In this document: in pieces, positions 35,656 to 44,651 of the stretch
Layout of the letters: the number at the start of each line of letters is the position of its first letter
Numbering within the stretch: position 1 is the stretch's first letter
Assembly (NCBI GenBank): GCA_001899585.1
Contig: MKWE01000003.1
Coordinates: 1 to 64,000 of the forward strand
From: Rhodospirillales bacterium 70-18
GTDB lineage: Bacteria > Pseudomonadota > Alphaproteobacteria > Acetobacterales > Acetobacteraceae
Direction: 5' to 3'
DNA length: 64,000 nucleotides
Position numbers and translations under genes: made by a program
Notes under the pieces: model-generated
The model's input: only the letters and a program-made list of their open reading frames with translations
Databases searched by the model: none
Told to the model about the DNA's origin: nothing

Positions 35656-36564
35656 TCAGCGGCTGACGGGTGCGGCCTGCGGCTGGGTGGCCCAGAGGGG
35701 TGGGGTCGCACGGTTATCGTCCTGCGCCGCGCGGATCTTGGCCCGGCGATACTGCCGGTAGACGCTGCGGATGGTGGCGTAGGGGTCCAGCGCCTGCTGC
35801 TGGATCTTGTCGAAATCGTCCAGCACACTGGCGCGCGCGTCGAGCGCGCTGAGGCCGATGCGGGTATACATCAGGTTGTCTACGTTGTTGCCCTTGCCGA
35901 CCCAGGTCAGCGGGTCCAGCGCGATGTCCACGCCATAGCCCACGGTATCGCGCGGGTTGGACGGGCCAAGCACCGGCAGGTACAGGTATGGCCCTTCGCC
36001 GACGCCCCAGCTTGCCAGCGTCATGCCGAAATCGCTGTCGTGGTAGGGCCAACCCATGTCGGTGGCCACGTCGAAGATGCCGGCGACGCCGGCGGTGGAG
36101 TTCACCACGAAGCGCATCAGCGTGTCGCCGGCGCGGCGCGGCTTGCCCTGCATCATGTCGTTGGCCAAGACCACGGGGGTGGACAGGTTGGTCAGCACGT
36201 TGTGCACGCCGGTGCGCACCTGGTCGGGCACCGCGTTGCGGTAGGCCAGGGCGATCGGGCGCAGCAGCACCACGTCCACCCCGTCATTGATCGCGTAGAA
36301 CACCCGGTTGGTGGGCTCCAGCGGGTCGTTGGTCTGGTTGAACTCGGCCACCGCCTCGGGGTCGCTGGCGGGCGGCGGCGTGGCGCAGCCGGCCAGCAGC
36401 AGCATCGCCAGAGCGGTCAGGGCCCCCGTGGCGGATCGGTTCATCGCGGACCGGGTCATCGCGGACCGGGTCATTGCGGACCGGGCGGAGGCCGGCTGGG
36501 CTGGGCAGGGCGGCGTCGGCATTGTGGTCCTCGGATCGGCAAAGGTTTTGCTGGCGATACTCAT
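35656..36564 (-). CDS. mlaA: MlaA (VacJ) family lipoprotein
   Basis: The body is a clear MlaA: NDPLEPTNRVFYAINDGVDVVLLRPIALAYRN, NVLTNLSTPVVLANDMMQGK, FVVNSTAGVAGIFDVA and GPYLYLPVLGPSNPRD, with lipobox LAGC. The start is uncertain. ATG 36564 has AGGAGG upstream and gives 302 aa, but puts about 40 residues ahead of the signal peptide. Starts at 36522, 36474, 36459 or 36444 are in frame; the last gives an ideal 20-residue lipoprotein signal. Three of these ATGs sit in a 15-bp tandem repeat encoding (M)T/NRSA units. The protein forms the outer-membrane phospholipid channel that removes lipid from the outer leaflet. mlaC follows after 40 nt. Confidence 0.9.
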   Translation of the reverse strand: MSIASKTFADPRTTMPTPPCPAQPASARSAMTRSAMTRSAMNRSATGALTALAMLLLAGCATPPPASDPEAVAEFNQTNDPLEPTNRVFYAINDGVDVVLLRPIALAYRNAVPDQVRTGVHNVLTNLSTPVVLANDMMQGKPRRAGDTLMRFVVNSTAGVAGIFDVATDMGWPYHDSDFGMTLASWGVGEGPYLYLPVLGPSNPRDTVGYGVDIALDPLTWVGKGNNVDNLMYTRIGLSALDARASVLDDFDKIQQQALDPYATIRSVYRQYRRAKIRAAQDDNRATPPLWATQPQAAPVSR

Positions 36565-36739
36565 ACCCTGTCGCCTCCTGCGGAGGGAAGGCAACACTGC
36601 ACCGCAGCACGCGTTAGATGGCCCGCCCGGCCGGATTGACCAGGGCAGAACCACCGCGAGCCCCCGCATACACGGGATTTTGTATCGCGTGTGTGAACAA
36701 GTCTTGCATTGCGCCGGAAGCTGGCCATTAAGGGACGCC

Positions 36740-37729
36740 ATGAACAGCGTGGTCCTCTCCCCGACGGCTTCTTCCTCCGCCGCGCCCGGCCGCTCCACCG
36801 CGACGCTGGAGCGCTGGCTGACCGGCCCGCGCTTCGGCGGCCTGCCGGCCCGCCATGCCGGCCATGCGCCGCCGGCGCTGTCGTTCGAGTTCTTTCCGCC
36901 GCGCACCGAGGCGCTGGAGCAGCAGCTTTGGGCCTGCATCCGCCGGCTGGAGCCGCTGGCGCCGCGCTTCGTCTCGGTCACCTATGGCGCCGGCGGATCC
37001 ACCCAGGCGCGCACCCACGCCACCGTGGCCCGCATCGTCGCCGAAACCAGCCTCACGCCCGCCGCGCACCTGACCTGCGTCGGCGCCACGCGCGAGGAGG
37101 TGGATGCGGTTGCCCGCGGCTATTGGGAGGCCGGGGTGCGCCATATCGTCGCCCTGCGCGGCGACGTGCCGGGCGGCGGCGCCTATGAGCCGCATCCGGG
37201 CGGCTATGCCTATGCCGCCGATCTCGTGGCCGGGCTGAAGCGCGTCGCCGATTTCGAGATTTCGGTCGCCGCCTACCCCGAGACGCATCCCAACGCCGCC
37301 AACCCGCTGGCCGACCTGGACAATCTCAAGCGCAAGCTGGACGCCGGCGCCACCCGCGCCATCACCAATTTCTTCTTCGACAACAGTGCGTTCCTGCGCT
37401 TCCTTGATCTTGCGCTGGCGGCCGGCATCACCGCGCCGATCGTGCCAGGCATCATGCCGGTGACCAATTTCGCCCAGCAGGCCAAGTTCGCCGCGATGTC
37501 CGGCGTCAGCGTGCCGGACTGGCTCGGCCACATGTTCGACGGCATCGCCGACGACCTGGAAACCCGCCGCATGGTCGCGGCCGTGGTGGCCGCGGAGCAG
37601 GTGCGGCTGCTGCAGGCCAACGGCATCGACGAGTTCCATTTCTACACCCTGAACCGCTCCGACCTGACCTACGCGATCGCCCATATCCTGGGCGTGCGCG
37701 CGAAGGTGGCTAGCCCAACGCCCGCGTGA
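36740..37729 (+). CDS. metF: Methylenetetrahydrofolate reductase
   Basis: 329 aa from ATG 36740 with GGGA upstream. A flavin-dependent TIM barrel: LSFEFFPPRTEALEQQLW at the start, FVSVTYGAGGSTQARTH, AHLTCVGATREEV, RHIVALRGDVPGG, KRKLDAGATRAITNFFFDN and GIMPVTNFAQ are family hallmarks. It reduces 5,10-methylene-THF to 5-methyl-THF for methionine synthesis. The N-terminus has about 45 extra residues, low in complexity, before the barrel. The last 20 nt overlap the 3' end of the convergent transporter gene. Confidence 0.93.
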   Translation: MNSVVLSPTASSSAAPGRSTATLERWLTGPRFGGLPARHAGHAPPALSFEFFPPRTEALEQQLWACIRRLEPLAPRFVSVTYGAGGSTQARTHATVARIVAETSLTPAAHLTCVGATREEVDAVARGYWEAGVRHIVALRGDVPGGGAYEPHPGGYAYAADLVAGLKRVADFEISVAAYPETHPNAANPLADLDNLKRKLDAGATRAITNFFFDNSAFLRFLDLALAAGITAPIVPGIMPVTNFAQQAKFAAMSGVSVPDWLGHMFDGIADDLETRRMVAAVVAAEQVRLLQANGIDEFHFYTLNRSDLTYAIAHILGVRAKVASPTPA

Positions 37730-38684
37730 TCCGCCGGTAGACCGGCCGCAGCAGGAACGGGCTGAGGAACAGCGGGAACTGGCAGAGCGCGAAAAACAGC
37801 CCCACCCGGGGGTCTGCCGCCGCTGGCAGCACGGCCAGGTACAGCGCCATGTTGCGGTTGCCGCTCATCAGGCCGGAGGCCCCCGCCGTCCGCCATCCAA
37901 GCGGCAAAAACGCCATGGTTGTCGCCAGATTCAGCCCGAATGAGGCGGCAAACGCGGCAAAAGCGGCCTGCGCCACCCATACCGGATCGGCCAGCATGCG
38001 CGCCGCCAGCCCGTTCATAACCCCGAAGCCGTAGAGCACCACCAGCCACACCACCGCGCCGTCCACCGCCGGCCCGTATGGCGCCAGCCGCGCCGCCCCC
38101 GCCAGCCGGCGGATGCCCAGCGAGAAGGCGATCGGCAGCCCGACGGCCAGCACCAGCCGCAGCATGAACGCCGGCACCGAGATGGCGAGGTCCACCCCCA
38201 TCAGCGCATGCGCCATCGGCGGCGCGGTGAGCGGCACCAGCACGGTGGTGGCCAGCGTGGCCAGCAGGGTCAGCTCCGGGTCCAGCCCCACCAGCCGGGC
38301 GAAGGCGGGGCCGGAGGTGGCGGCGCAGCCGGTGGCGAAGATCACCACCCCGGCGGCGATCCCCGCATCCAGACGCAGCGGCGTCACCGCCGCCCAGGCC
38401 AGCACCGGGCAGATCAGCAACTGGAACCCCACCAGCCAGGCCAGCCGCCCCGGCCGCCGCAGATGCCCCACCGCCGCCGGGATATCCACCCGCAGCAGCA
38501 CCAGCGTCATCAGCGCCACCACCACCGGCGTGATCACCCCGTGGAAGGCGCGCGCCAGCGGCGGCACCAGCAACCCGCCGAACACCCCGAAGCCCAGCAG
38601 TGCCGGGCCCCGCCGCGCGGAGGCGGCGAAGAACCGGTCCACCCTGGAGAGGCCCCGGGCGGCAAGGTTGGCCGCGTTCGCCAC
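37710..38684 (-). CDS. BASS-type (bile acid:Na+ symporter-like) membrane transporter
   Basis: About 324 aa from GTG 38684; an ATG at 38732 would add 16 residues but overlaps the helicase start and lacks a ribosome site. Eight to ten hydrophobic segments are seen, with FATGCAATSGPAFARLVGLDPELTLLATLATTVLVPLTAPP and later MSGNRNMALYLAVLP, the two crossover regions typical of the BASS/ACR3-like superfamily. The substrate is unknown. It is divergent from the helicase and tail-to-tail with metF. Confidence 0.75.
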   Translation of the reverse strand: MANAANLAARGLSRVDRFFAASARRGPALLGFGVFGGLLVPPLARAFHGVITPVVVALMTLVLLRVDIPAAVGHLRRPGRLAWLVGFQLLICPVLAWAAVTPLRLDAGIAAGVVIFATGCAATSGPAFARLVGLDPELTLLATLATTVLVPLTAPPMAHALMGVDLAISVPAFMLRLVLAVGLPIAFSLGIRRLAGAARLAPYGPAVDGAVVWLVVLYGFGVMNGLAARMLADPVWVAQAAFAAFAASFGLNLATTMAFLPLGWRTAGASGLMSGNRNMALYLAVLPAAADPRVGLFFALCQFPLFLSPFLLRPVYRRITRALG

Positions 38685-38730
38685 CCGTTCTATATCCTCA
38701 TGCCATGCCAGTTTGGATTCGCAGCCCATC

Positions 38731-40917
38731 ATGACCGACTATCTCGCCCGCCTGAACCCCGAGCAGCGCGAAGCGGTGGAAGCCGTGGACGGACCCGTGC
38801 TGGTGCTGGCCGGCGCCGGCACCGGCAAGACCCGCGTGCTGACTACCCGGTTCGCCCATATCCTGCTGACCAGGCGGGCCTGGCCCAGCCAGGTGCTGGC
38901 CGTCACCTTCACCAACAAGGCGGCCCGGGAGATGCGCGAGCGCGTCGCCGCCATGCTCGGCGGGCCGGCGGAGGGGCTGTGGCTTGGCACCTTCCATGCC
39001 CTGTGCGCACGCATGCTGCGCCGCCACGCCGAGCTGGTGGGGCTGACCAGCAGCTTCAACATCCTGGACGTGGACGATCAGCTCCGCCTGTTGAAGCAGG
39101 TGATGGAGGCCGAGCGGATCGACGCCAAGCGCTTCGCGCCGCAGGCCATGATGGCGATCATCCAGCGCTGGAAGGACCGCGGCATCACCCCCGCGCGCAT
39201 CACCCCGGCCGAGGACACCGACTTCGCCAATGGCCGCGCCCGCGCCGTCTATGCCGCCTACCAGCAGCGGCTGGTGACGCTGAACACGGCGGATTTCGGC
39301 GACCTGATGCTGTACATGACGGACATCCTGCGCGAGCATCCGGACGTGCTGGCGCAGTATCACCGCAGCTTCCGCTATATTCTGGTGGACGAATACCAGG
39401 ACACCAACCTGGTGCAGTACCTCTGGCTGCGGCTGCTGGCGCAGGAGCACAAGAACATCTGCTGCGTCGGCGACGACGACCAGTCGATCTATTCCTGGCG
39501 CGGCGCGGAGGTGGAGAACATCCTGCGCTTCGAGAAGGATTTCCCTGGCGCGCGCATCATCCGGCTGGAACGCAACTACCGCTCCACCGCGCCGATCCTG
39601 GCCGCCGCCTCCGGGCTGATCGCCCATAACGAGGGGCGGCTGGGCAAGACCCTGCGGTCCGGCCTGAACGACGCCGCCGGCGAGCGCGTCTCGGTGATCG
39701 GGCTGTGGGATTCCGACGAGGAGGCCCGCATGGTCGGCGACCGCATCGAGCAGTTGCGGCGCGGCGGCGACGCCCTGGCCGAAATGGCGGTGCTGGTGCG
39801 CGCCGGCTTCCAGACCCGCGCCTTCGAGGAGCGGCTGATCACGCTGGGGGTGCCGTATCGCGTGGTCGGCGGCTTGCGCTTCTACGAGCGCGCCGAGATC
39901 CGCGACGCCATCGCCTATGCCCGCGTGCTGCACCAGCCGGCCGACGACCTGGCGTTCGAGCGCATCGTCAACCTGCCCCGGCGCGGCGTGGGCGAGCAGG
40001 CGCTGCGGGCGATGCATGAGCGCGCCCGCACCGGGCAGATGCCGCTCACGGTCGCCGCCGCGATGCTGGTGGAGGAGGGGGTACTGCGCGGCAAGACCCG
40101 CGACGCGGTGCGCGAACTGCTGCACGGCTTCGAGCGCTGGCGGGCGCAGCTGGAGCGCGACGGCCATGTGCTGACCCTGCAGACCATGCTGGACGAGAGC
40201 GGCTACACGACCATGTGGCAGCAGGACAAGTCGCCCGAGGCGCCGGGCCGGCTGGAGAACCTGAAGGAGCTGGTGCGCGCGCTGGCCGATTTCGAGACGC
40301 TCGCCGGCTTCCTGGACCATGTCTCGCTGGTGATGGAGAACGAGGAGAACGCCAGCGCCGACCGGTGCAGCCTGATGACGCTGCACGCCGCCAAGGGCCT
40401 GGAGTTCGACACGGTATTCCTGCCCGGCTGGGAGGAGGGGCTGTTCCCCAGCCAGCGCACCATGGACGAGAGCGGGCTGAAGGGGCTGGAGGAGGAGCGG
40501 CGGCTGGCCTATGTCGGCCTCACCCGCGCCCGCAAGCGCGCCATCGTCAGCCATGCCGCCAACCGGCGCATCTATGCCAACTGGACCAGCTCCATCCCCA
40601 GCCGCTTCATCGACGAACTGCCCGAGGAGCATGTGGAGCGCGGCGGCTCGGCCGCCTTGCAGCGCGACCGGGCGCTGGCGGCCCCCGTGTTCGGCGGCGC
40701 CTTCCCGGTCACCGCCCGCCGCCCGCGCACCATCGAGGCGTGGGAGCAGCCGGCCCGCCCGGTCCGCGCCGACCGCATCCCGGTGGGCGCGCGGGTGTTC
40801 CACCAGAAATTCGGCTACGGCACCGTGACCGCGGTGGACGACGACAAGCTGGACATCGCCTTCGAGAAGGCCGGCGACAAGCGGGTGCTGGACCGCTTCG
40901 TGGAGCGCGAATCATGA
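38731..40917 (+). CDS. uvrD: UvrD/PcrA-type DNA helicase
   Basis: 728 aa. All SF1A motifs are present: Q-motif LNPEQREAVEAVDGP, Walker A GAGTGKTR, TFTNKAAREMRER (Ia), Walker B VDEYQDTN, GDDDQSIYSWRGA (III), LERNYRS (IV), TLHAAKGLEFDTVFLPGWEEGLFP (V) and AYVGLTRAR (VI). The C-terminal Tudor-like segment VGARVFHQKFGYGTVTAVDDDKLDIAF, which contacts RNA polymerase in PcrA/UvrD, is also there. It acts in nucleotide-excision and mismatch repair and in clearing stalled forks. The stop overlaps prmA (ATGA). Confidence 0.94.
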   Translation: MTDYLARLNPEQREAVEAVDGPVLVLAGAGTGKTRVLTTRFAHILLTRRAWPSQVLAVTFTNKAAREMRERVAAMLGGPAEGLWLGTFHALCARMLRRHAELVGLTSSFNILDVDDQLRLLKQVMEAERIDAKRFAPQAMMAIIQRWKDRGITPARITPAEDTDFANGRARAVYAAYQQRLVTLNTADFGDLMLYMTDILREHPDVLAQYHRSFRYILVDEYQDTNLVQYLWLRLLAQEHKNICCVGDDDQSIYSWRGAEVENILRFEKDFPGARIIRLERNYRSTAPILAAASGLIAHNEGRLGKTLRSGLNDAAGERVSVIGLWDSDEEARMVGDRIEQLRRGGDALAEMAVLVRAGFQTRAFEERLITLGVPYRVVGGLRFYERAEIRDAIAYARVLHQPADDLAFERIVNLPRRGVGEQALRAMHERARTGQMPLTVAAAMLVEEGVLRGKTRDAVRELLHGFERWRAQLERDGHVLTLQTMLDESGYTTMWQQDKSPEAPGRLENLKELVRALADFETLAGFLDHVSLVMENEENASADRCSLMTLHAAKGLEFDTVFLPGWEEGLFPSQRTMDESGLKGLEEERRLAYVGLTRARKRAIVSHAANRRIYANWTSSIPSRFIDELPEEHVERGGSAALQRDRALAAPVFGGAFPVTARRPRTIEAWEQPARPVRADRIPVGARVFHQKFGYGTVTAVDDDKLDIAFEKAGDKRVLDRFVERES

Positions 40918-41831
40918 AGCACCGCCTGCGCCATGCAACCGCGCTGGAAACCGTGACCGTGGTGGTGCCGGAGGACGCGCTGGAAGCCTATGAGGCGGCG
41001 CTGGCCGAGGCCTGCGGCACCGTCGGCTTCTTCAAGGACGACGACACCGGGCTGTGGCACGTGGAGGGCGTGAAGGATCAGGGCGCCAACGAGCCGGCGC
41101 TGGCGGCGGGGCTGGCGCTGGCCGGGCTGGTCACCGGCTTCACCGCCACGCCGACCCGCCATGCCACCGAGGCGGAGGGCTGGCTCGCCCGCACCTACGA
41201 GGCCTTTCCCGAGCAGCTGGTCGGCCGCCGCTTCGCCATCCGCGGCACCCACCTGTCCGGCCCGCCGACGCCGGGGCGGCTGATGCTGGTGCTGGACGCG
41301 GCGATCGCCTTCGGCTCGGGCGAGCACGGCTCCACCCGCGGCTGCCTGCGCGCCTTCGAGCATGTGGCCCGGCGGCGGCCGCGCCGCATCCTGGACCTGG
41401 GGACCGGCACCGGCATCCTGGCGATGGCGGCGGCCAGGCTGCTGCATCGCCGCGTGCTGGGGACGGATATCGAGCCGTGGTCGGTGCGGGTGGCCGCGCA
41501 GAACGCGCGGCTGAACGGGCTGTCGCATCTGGTGCGCTTCCGCCGCGCCGATGGCTGGACGGCGCCGGCGGTGCGCGGCAGCTACGACCTGGTGTTCGCC
41601 AATATCCTGGCCCGGCCGCTGTGCCTGATGGCGGGCGACCTGGCGCGGCACCTGGCGCCGGGCGGCACGGCGATTCTGGCCGGGCTGCTGGACAGCCAGG
41701 CGCGCTGGGTGCTGGCGGCGCACCGGCGGCATGGGCTGGTGCTGGAATCAACACAGCACGAGGGCCGTTGGACGACCCTCGTGCTGCGCAAACGCGGTGG
41801 GCGACAGGCGGCGGCGGATGCCGCGGGCTGA
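40914..41831 (+). CDS. prmA: Ribosomal protein L11 methyltransferase
   Basis: 305 aa. The N-terminal substrate-recognition domain is followed by the SAM-binding Rossmann domain with DLGTGTGILAMAAARL (motif I), LGTDIEPWSVRVAAQNARLNGL (motif II) and YDLVFANILARPLCLM (motif IV, with the catalytic-loop Asn). The GSGEHGSTRGCL segment before motif I corresponds to the GTGxHxTT hallmark of PrmA. It is coupled to the helicase gene by an ATGA overlap. The C-terminus is a short basic and alanine-rich tail. Confidence 0.9.
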   Translation: MKHRLRHATALETVTVVVPEDALEAYEAALAEACGTVGFFKDDDTGLWHVEGVKDQGANEPALAAGLALAGLVTGFTATPTRHATEAEGWLARTYEAFPEQLVGRRFAIRGTHLSGPPTPGRLMLVLDAAIAFGSGEHGSTRGCLRAFEHVARRRPRRILDLGTGTGILAMAAARLLHRRVLGTDIEPWSVRVAAQNARLNGLSHLVRFRRADGWTAPAVRGSYDLVFANILARPLCLMAGDLARHLAPGGTAILAGLLDSQARWVLAAHRRHGLVLESTQHEGRWTTLVLRKRGGRQAAADAAG

Positions 41832-41835
41832 GGCC

Positions 41836-42177
41836 TCAGGCGGCCAGGGGGCGGCCGTTCGGCTGGCGGGCGTTCTGGTTGGCCGGCCGGGCCTCGCGGC
41901 GCTTGGCGGCGAAGTCGGCGTCGAACACCAGCGGCAGCTCGGCGCGGGTCAGGCCGATATCGGCCAGCTCGTGCTCGGACAGCGAATACAGCTCGTTCAG
42001 CACCGCGCGGCGGCGCGGCAGCGAGGCGATGAAGGCGAGGCCGGCGCCCAGGCGGGCGAACAGGCCGGGGCCGCGCGGCTCGGTGGCCGGCATGTCGGCC
42101 AGGTCGTCCTTGAAGTAGTGGCCGATGCTGCCGGGCATCATGATGGCCATCTCTTCCTTGGCGATACGTGTAGACAT
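41836..42177 (-). CDS. DUF1127 domain protein
   Basis: 113 aa from ATG 42177 with AGGAA upstream. The DUF1127 core is RRRAVLNELYSLSEHELADIGLTRAEL (about 55-81), an Arg-rich helix followed by the conserved DIGL turn. The segments before and after are less ordered. Small DUF1127 proteins in alphaproteobacteria have been linked to RNA turnover and phosphate or stress responses; no specific role can be read here. It is tail-to-tail with prmA (4 nt gap). Confidence 0.9.
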   Translation of the reverse strand: MSTRIAKEEMAIMMPGSIGHYFKDDLADMPATEPRGPGLFARLGAGLAFIASLPRRRAVLNELYSLSEHELADIGLTRAELPLVFDADFAAKRREARPANQNARQPNGRPLAA

Positions 42178-42374
42178 CGTCGTGATTTCCTGATGCGGAC
42201 CGTGGCGGGCGGCGGGCCCTCATGCCCCTCGCCGCGCGGTCTTGATGCAGTGCAACATAGTTATTCCGATTGCGTAGTAGGAGCGCCAAAACCTCCCAAT
42301 CAGGCATGCGTTGAATGCATGATTTGTTGGTTAGCTATGCGTGAACACCAATGCTGCCGTGAAGGTTTCAGAGC

Positions 42375-44153
42375 ATGACCGCCACCCGCCTGACCCAATT
42401 GCGTGCCGAACTCGCCCGGCAGGGCCTGGACGGCTTCCTGGTGCCGCGTGCCGACGAGCACCTGGGCGAATACGTGCCGGCCAATGCCGAGCGGCTGTGC
42501 TGGCTGACCGGCTTCTCCGGCAGCGCCGGGCTGGCGGTGGTGCTGGCCGGGCGGGCGGCGGTGTTCACCGACGGGCGCTACGTGCTGCAACTGGCCGCCC
42601 AGACCGACCCGGCGCTGTGGGAGCGGCGGCACATCACCGACGAGCCGGCGCCGGCCTGGCTGGCCGCGCACGCGCCGGGCGGGCGGATCGGCTATGACCC
42701 GCTGCTGTTCAGCGAGGAGGCGTTGCAGCGCTACGCCGAGGCCGGCGTGACCCTGGTCGCGGTGGAGCGCAACCCGGTGGACGCCATCTGGAGCGACCGC
42801 CCGGCCGCGCCGATAGCCCCCGCGGTGCCGCAGGCGCTGGAAGCGGCGGGCCGCGACTCCGCGCAGAAGCGCGAGGAGGTGGCCGCGGGCCTGCGCGCCG
42901 CCGGGCAGGATGCGGCGGTGTTGACCGACCCGGCCTCGATCGCCTGGCTGCTCAACATCCGTGGCGCCGACGTGCCGTACACCCCGTTCGCGCTCGGCTT
43001 CGCGCTGCTGCATGCCGATGCGGGCTGCGAACTGTTCATGGCGCCGGAGAAGGTGCCGGAGGCGACGCGCGCCTGGCTGGGCAACGCGGTCTCCGTGCAG
43101 CCGCGCGAGGCGCTGCCGGGCGCGCTGGCGCGGCTGGCCGGCCGGCGGGTGCGGGTGGATGCCGGCGGTGCGCCGGCCTGGTTCGCCCAGCGCCTGCGCG
43201 CCGCCGGCGCCGAGGTGGTGGCGGGCATGGACCCCTGCCTGCTGCCCAAGGCGTGCAAGAACGAGGTGGAACGCCAGGGCGCCCGCAACGCGCATGCCCG
43301 CGATGCCGTCGCCGTCTGCCGCTTCCTGCGCTGGCTCGAATCCGCGGCGGGGCGGGAGAGCGAGATGTCCGCCGCCGAGCGCCTGCTGGCGCTGCGCGGC
43401 GAGGTGGCGCGCTTCCGCGGCGAGAGCTTTCCGGCGATCTCCGGCGCCGGGCCGAACGGGGCGGTGATCCATTACCGGGTGACGCCGGAGAGCAGTCGGC
43501 CGATCGGCGCGGACGAGGTCTACCTGATCGATTCCGGCGCCCAGTACACCGATGGCACCACCGACGTCACCCGCACGGTCTGGACCGGCCCCGGCACGCC
43601 GCCGGCCATGGTGCGCGACCGGGTGACGCGGGTGCTGAAGGGCCATATTGCCATCGCCACCCTGGTGTTCCCGCAGGGCGTGGCCGGCGCCCATCTGGAC
43701 GGCTTCGCGCGCCTGGCGCTGTGGCAGGCCGGGCTGGACTACGACCACGGCACCGGCCACGGCGTGGGCAGCTACCTGTCGGTGCACGAGGGCCCGGTGA
43801 GCCTGTCGCGCGCCGCCCGGCCGGTGCCGCTGGCGGCCGGGATGATCCTGTCCAACGAACCCGGCTACTACCTCCCCGGCGCCTTTGGCGTGCGGCTGGA
43901 GAATCTGCTGCTGGTGCGACCGGCCGAGCTGCCCGACGCGGCCAAGCCGTTCCTGCGCTTCGAGACGCTGACCCTGGCGCCGTTCGATCGCCGGCTGATC
44001 GAGCCGTCGCTGCTGACCGCCGCCGAGCGAGCCTGGCTGGACGGCTACCACGCCCGCGTGCTGGCCGAGGTGGGGCCGCACCTGGCGGCGGATGACCGTG
44101 CCTGGCTGGCCGCCGCCTGCGCCCCGCTGGCAGGGGGAGCGTCGTCAAGCTGA
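42375..44153 (+). CDS. pepP: Xaa-Pro aminopeptidase (M24 family)
   Basis: 592 aa, larger than E. coli PepP (441 aa) and matching the three-domain long form (two creatinase-type N-terminal domains plus the pita-bread domain). The five metal ligands are visible: Asp in YLIDSGAQY, Asp in DGTTDVTRT, His in GTGHGVGSYLSVHEGP, Glu in SNEPGYY and Glu in VRLENLLLV. It removes N-terminal residues preceding proline, using two Mn2+/metal ions in the cytoplasm. The N-terminus RLTQLRAELARQGLDGFLVPRADEHLGEYVP is typical of the long form. Confidence 0.93.
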   Translation: MTATRLTQLRAELARQGLDGFLVPRADEHLGEYVPANAERLCWLTGFSGSAGLAVVLAGRAAVFTDGRYVLQLAAQTDPALWERRHITDEPAPAWLAAHAPGGRIGYDPLLFSEEALQRYAEAGVTLVAVERNPVDAIWSDRPAAPIAPAVPQALEAAGRDSAQKREEVAAGLRAAGQDAAVLTDPASIAWLLNIRGADVPYTPFALGFALLHADAGCELFMAPEKVPEATRAWLGNAVSVQPREALPGALARLAGRRVRVDAGGAPAWFAQRLRAAGAEVVAGMDPCLLPKACKNEVERQGARNAHARDAVAVCRFLRWLESAAGRESEMSAAERLLALRGEVARFRGESFPAISGAGPNGAVIHYRVTPESSRPIGADEVYLIDSGAQYTDGTTDVTRTVWTGPGTPPAMVRDRVTRVLKGHIAIATLVFPQGVAGAHLDGFARLALWQAGLDYDHGTGHGVGSYLSVHEGPVSLSRAARPVPLAAGMILSNEPGYYLPGAFGVRLENLLLVRPAELPDAAKPFLRFETLTLAPFDRRLIEPSLLTAAERAWLDGYHARVLAEVGPHLAADDRAWLAAACAPLAGGASSS

Positions 44154-44285
44154 CATCACGCCAACCGTGACAGGTGAGGCGGACGTTAACCCTTGGCAGG
44201 GCGATTCATGGCATGTTCATCTTCGAATCGAGCACCCCGCGCCGGGCGGTCTTGCCCTGCTGCGCGGGAGGGACGGGGGCCGACA

Positions 44286-44651
44286 ATGCTGGATTCCGAT
44301 GAATTGCGACTGCTCAGCCGGTGGTGCCGCGCGCGCCGCCTGCACTGGCAGCCGGGGGTGGCCGATGACGGCCAACCCGCCGTGCTGCTGACCGGCGCCA
44401 CACCCGGCATGGTTTGGCGCGGCATGCTGCTGCTGCCGACCGATGACGAGTGGCGGCTGCTGGACGCACCCGGCGACATGCTCGCCGCCGCTTCCGACCT
44501 GCCGGCCCTGCTCGACGCGCTGGACGCCGGGGTGGCCGCGCCGGATGCCGCCCCTGGCGATCCCTATACCGAATCGGGCGGGGTGGCCTCTTCCGTCGCC
44601 GGCGGCTCGGGCGAGATCATCCGGAACAGGCTCGGATCGGCGATCATGTAG
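44286..44651 (+). CDS. Hypothetical protein (121 aa)
   Basis: From ATG 44286; no family is recognised. The first 90 residues look like a real small domain (LRLLSRWCRARRLHWQPGV, then PAVLLTGATPGMVWRGMLLLPTDDEWRLLDAPGD). The last 29 residues are encoded antisense to the response-regulator gene, so the reading frame may simply run on after a lost stop. It lies 132 nt after pepP. Confidence 0.55.
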   Translation: MLDSDELRLLSRWCRARRLHWQPGVADDGQPAVLLTGATPGMVWRGMLLLPTDDEWRLLDAPGDMLAAASDLPALLDALDAGVAAPDAAPGDPYTESGGVASSVAGGSGEIIRNRLGSAIM

